Origin: Apostichopus japonicus
Lineage: Eukaryota; Echinodermata; Holothuroidea; Aspidochirotida; Stichopodidae
NCBI RefSeq assembly: GCF_037975245.1
Contig: NC_092561.1
Location: forward strand, 13,515,001 to 13,579,000
Direction: 5' to 3'
DNA: 64,000 nt
Within the stretch, counting starts at the first letter, position 1. Each line of letters starts with the position of its first letter. The notes below the pieces were generated by a model, which was given only the letters and a program-made list of their open reading frames with translations, was not told the origin of the DNA and did not search any database. Position numbers and translations under genes: made by a program. Shown here piece by piece: positions 49,649 through 64,000 of this stretch.

Positions 49649-49758
49649 AATCTGACAATTTACACCGAATTACCACTTTTTATAGGCAAGCCAATCCGAA
49701 AATAGGAAATGAATTTACGGCCTATAAAAAGTGGTAATTATGTGTAAATTGTCAGATT
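49649..49758. repeat. 39-bp inverted repeat (hairpin)
   Basis: The arm 49649-49687 (AATCTGACAATTTACAC, then AATTACCACTTTTTATAGGC) is matched by its reverse complement at 49720-49758 with two adjacent mismatches; the loop is about 32 bp. It is probably a tiny MITE or a remnant of a foldback element. Confidence 0.85.
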
Positions 49759-50234
49759 CGAAGCAGCAGGGGTGCACTTTATACAATATAACACTTTGCC
49801 CGGGTAATACGCCCTCATTGACAGTTATACAAAGCCAATTAATGTATTCGCATTCACATCACTGTGGTTTCATCAATCATTATAACTGTATAATGTGTCC
49901 ATTTAATTAACTTTAAAAATGTTCATTATAAGTAAAATTAAATTGAGTTGCAAGAGGACAATTTAGAATGCAAAATCGTTTCAAACGTATCATTTTCCCT
50001 CATTTGATGATAAATATTTAACATGACGCACATTTTTGGAAAAATTAAACTAAAGGAAAGTACTCATTCATAGTACGCTTTCATATTAAAACAACATAAA
50101 CACAGTATGTAGGGTTATTACCAAACCTTGAGCCAGCACAAAAACTGTATTTATTTTAGCTCTACAAATGTGTATTCGACCTCCTGCAGAACCACGCCCA
50201 TTTCTGCCTTATACAACTGGTGACGTTGAAGTTC

Positions 50235-50660
50235 ATAAGTTTTCATATGCAGTATACGTTTTCCACAACAGGATGTGTGCATTTATGCACATGATGTAAG
50301 TCTCCAATGATATTATGTACGCTCCCATATGCAGAGTGTTGATTACACGTTTTCATCTACAAGATGTATGCGTTAGTTCACATGATAAACGTCTCCAATG
50401 ATATGATGTACGCTCTCATATGCATATGATTATACGTTTTCATCTACAGTATGTCTGCGTTTATTCACATGATATATGTCTCCAATGATATGATGTACGC
50501 TCTCATATGCAGACTATACGTTTAATCTATAGGCTGTATGCGTGTATATTCATGACAAACGTCTCCAATGACATGATTAACGCTTCGATATGGAATAAAT
50601 ACGTTTCATCAACATAACTTTTGCGCTTATAAAAATGATATACGTCTATGGAAAAGTTAT
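50235..50660 (+). repeat. Minisatellite, about five units of 80-95 bp
   Basis: Each unit carries TACGTTTTCATCTAC, a TGT(A/C)TGCGTT or similar, CACATGATA, CGTCTCCAATGATATGAT, GTACGCTCTCATATG. Outer units are more diverged. It lies upstream of the leader exon of MCT copy 3. Confidence 0.75.
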
Positions 50661-50886
50661 TTGTCTCGGCCTTTTGTTGGGCGCCATAAAATTTTCAATG
50701 AAGAAAATACTGGTATCCGTGAGTGAACGTAGAAAGAATCCACTGTAACAACTGATAACAAACATGAGGTATTATTGAGGACACGCAATTTACAATGTGG
50801 TTTTCACTCTTCCAAGATCAAAAGCTCTAAACAATTGGCGTTCGGATTCATCAATACTGTGGATCATTACCTGTTTATATTTTCAG

Positions 50887-50957
50887 CTTATTAATTCCAT
50901 CTCTTATACGGTCTTGATCTCGGCGTCTCTATGGTCCAACATTGAACTTCAAGGAAC
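50887..50957 (+). other. Candidate 5' untranslated exon of MCT copy 3
   Basis: It is preceded by TTTTCAG and followed by GTAAGTT. It is the counterpart of 31939-32008 (shared CGGCGTCTCT, CAACATTGAACTTCAA). Upstream sequence is similar too (ACCTGTTTATATTT). Confidence 0.5.
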
Positions 50958-52275
50958 GTAAGTTCCGAGTGCTATTTTGGTATTTACAGCATTAAGATAT
51001 TCACAACATTTTGCCTTGATCACGAATAGATCAGAATTGTCGTTTGTTTACAGATGCAAGGCGTTATATTACTGTTAATTCATACCATGTAGAATTATGA
51101 TTTATACCAGTATAAGTAGAAAAGTAGAAAGATGATATTTATGTGAAATGAATGAAGCATTTGAAAGTATTTGAAAGTAACAAAACGAAAGAAGTGAAAT
51201 GTGAATGTTACTATTGTAACCTCTCTCACTTTGGTAGCTTAATATTTGTAAAAAAGAAATATCTTTAGCTAAGATAACTTTGAATTTCTCTCGTCCTGTA
51301 AGTTGCAAACGTTCCATAAATTAATATTTTATTATTTATATTGTACTATTTTTTTAAAATAAAACTGGACTTGAATTTTATTTTTCATTTCATAAACAGG
51401 TATTTCTCTACAATTGTTGTATCCAAAATTGCAAAATAGAAACATTACTCGCTACTTCAAAGGAACAAATAGATGAAGAATAAAATTAATAATGAAATAA
51501 TGCATATCGAAATATGGTGACATTCCATTATTATATTCGAAGAGATGGAAACACAGATATATGGTCAATTGAGACATGATATAATATCATATATTGCGAT
51601 ATGAAATTTCTTGAAATGCAAACACATTTATTCACTAAATATATTTAAAGCTGGTAAAGCAAACGTTAAAGACATATGACAAATTATTGTGAAATACAAA
51701 GTGTACATGGTGTTCTAATTAGTCAACAACGGTTACCACTGTTGTAGCTGTCTAGCATACCAGGTTTGAGACAACATACTACATACTACACTTACTCGAT
51801 CGACATAACATCTAGTGAAAATCATGATTATGAAACAAACTGTGTAAATACGGAATATATCGTGTCGTATCTCAGATCATAACATAATTTTGTTATGATA
51901 AACTCTTTTTCAGGTTTCAGTACGTTAATGTTTAACTTTTCTGCTTCTTCAATTCTTAGCCCTTCAAATACCTATTATTCGTTTCTCGCACGGTCGTTTA
52001 CGTTACCTTTTACGTTTGCAAGTTTATGCATTCAATTGATTAGTGACTTTTAAGGATTAGATGAAACCTCTCATAATCTACCTTGAGCTAAAGGTGATCA
52101 ACATCTGTCTCACGCGTTTTTCAAATATAATTCGCAACGTCAGCATATATGCGGTCTCTTAAAATTACCTTCGCCTGATAAAATGAGTCAGGGGTGAACA
52201 CATGCCCCATGCGTGTCCATAGCATTCGCCTACATCTGAATACATGCTGTCTTATAAATTACCTTCGCCTGATAG
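50958..52275. other. Probable first intron of MCT copy 3
   Basis: AT-rich, no coding signal. 52140-52282 is homologous to the 34535-34745 repeat upstream of copy 2 (GCATATATGCGGTCTC, ATTACCTTCGCCTGATA, GAGTCAGGGG). Confidence 0.55.
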
Positions 52276-52472
52276 AGATACTTTTTAAGAAAAAGTCGCC
52301 CAGGTAAGAACCTGGACACGAAAACCAAACTACCGAACAACTGATCCGCTCTCAACCCCAGTCCCCTTGCATCGGGACTGTGACTGTGTGATCGTCGGCG
52401 GATGTGTATCACCATTGCATGCAAAAGGGAACATATACTGCACATGATCTTAGTCAAAGGCCGAGAAGCGAT
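52276..52472 (-). mobile_element. SINE with a U2-snRNA-derived 5' head, copy B
   Basis: - strand start: ATCGCTTCTCGGCCTTTGAC, then TAAGATCATGTGCAGTATAT, closer to U2 than copy A at the very 5' end. The body CACACAGTCACAGTCCCGAT, GCAAGGGGACTGG, CCAGGTTCTTACCTGG, GACTTTTTCTTAAAAAGT matches copy A. Flanks ATAGAGATA (left) and ATAGAAATA (right) form a probable 9-bp target duplication. It is inserted antisense to MCT copy 3, between its leader exon and first coding exon. Confidence 0.75.
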
Positions 52473-52588
52473 AGAAATAGAGAATATCAGTCTACACCTA
52501 GCTTTATGCATTAAATGAAATAATAGTGATTGCCATTAATTACTTCTCTTCAATAGTCTGCATCAAAACACTCTAAGTCCTCTGCATA

Positions 52589-63984
<11,396 letters not shown>

Positions 63985-64000
63985 TTATATTTAAATCATT

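Noticed and set aside
50661-50700. Third U2-like head (GTCTCGGCCTTTTGTTGGG)
   Set aside because: Only about 15 bases resemble U2 and neither the SINE body nor the end follows; chance or too decayed to claim.

Overview
Kind of genome. The window is intron-rich, AT-rich metazoan nuclear DNA with canonical GT..AG introns, long (AT)n and (TAA)n microsatellites, several non-LTR retrotransposon remnants and many short DNA-transposon remnants with G/C-homopolymer-rich ends. Nothing prokaryotic, viral or organellar was seen. A marine invertebrate is the best guess, an echinoderm (perhaps a sea cucumber) being my favoured but weakly supported choice. No single diagnostic marker gene is present.

Host genes, all on the + strand. 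(1) Positions 176-844 hold the last two exons of a concentrative nucleoside transporter (SLC28/CNT family), with a one-base frameshift. (2) Three paralogues of a monocarboxylate-transporter-like (SLC16/MFS) gene lie in tandem. Copy 1 (19628-21579) is a broken relic: two exons, one nonsense codon and an 11-bp insertion. Copy 2 (34916-40670) and copy 3 (52589-63984) are each intact, with four coding exons of 187, 144, 861 and 137 nt, all introns in phase 1, and 442 residues. A matching non-coding exon lies upstream of copies 2 and 3, so the duplicated block includes leader sequence.

Mobile DNA fills most of the rest. Elements with long subterminal repeat arrays stand out. A 4.9-kb element (5240-10157) and a 2.5-kb element (36110-38650) begin with CACTC, have 2-bp target duplications, and carry decayed copies of the same protein, which has a SAM-like start and a conserved C-terminal domain. 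A 5.35-kb element (11752-17104) begins with CCCAGG, carries a decayed BEN-domain gene, and sits inside a duplicated hAT fragment. Its unoccupied target site is preserved 380 bp away. Relics of the same architecture lie at 24068-24376 and 60310-61650.

Other repeats are: two copies of a SINE whose head is the 5' end of U2 snRNA (42710-42905 + and 52276-52472 -), both flanked by target duplications; three tRNA-like SINE heads; hAT-type MITEs with 8-bp target duplications (2321-2696, 47993-48373, 55001-55484); a 608-bp foldback element (45551-46158); and LINE remnants of at least three kinds (Tx1/L1-like at 25560-27790, a LINE with SGNH-esterase plus zinc-knuckle ORF1 at 43430-45300, and RT or ORF1 pieces at 21122-21345, 41800-42460 and 48590-49080). 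All coordinates and motifs were read by eye; no alignment or database search was run.
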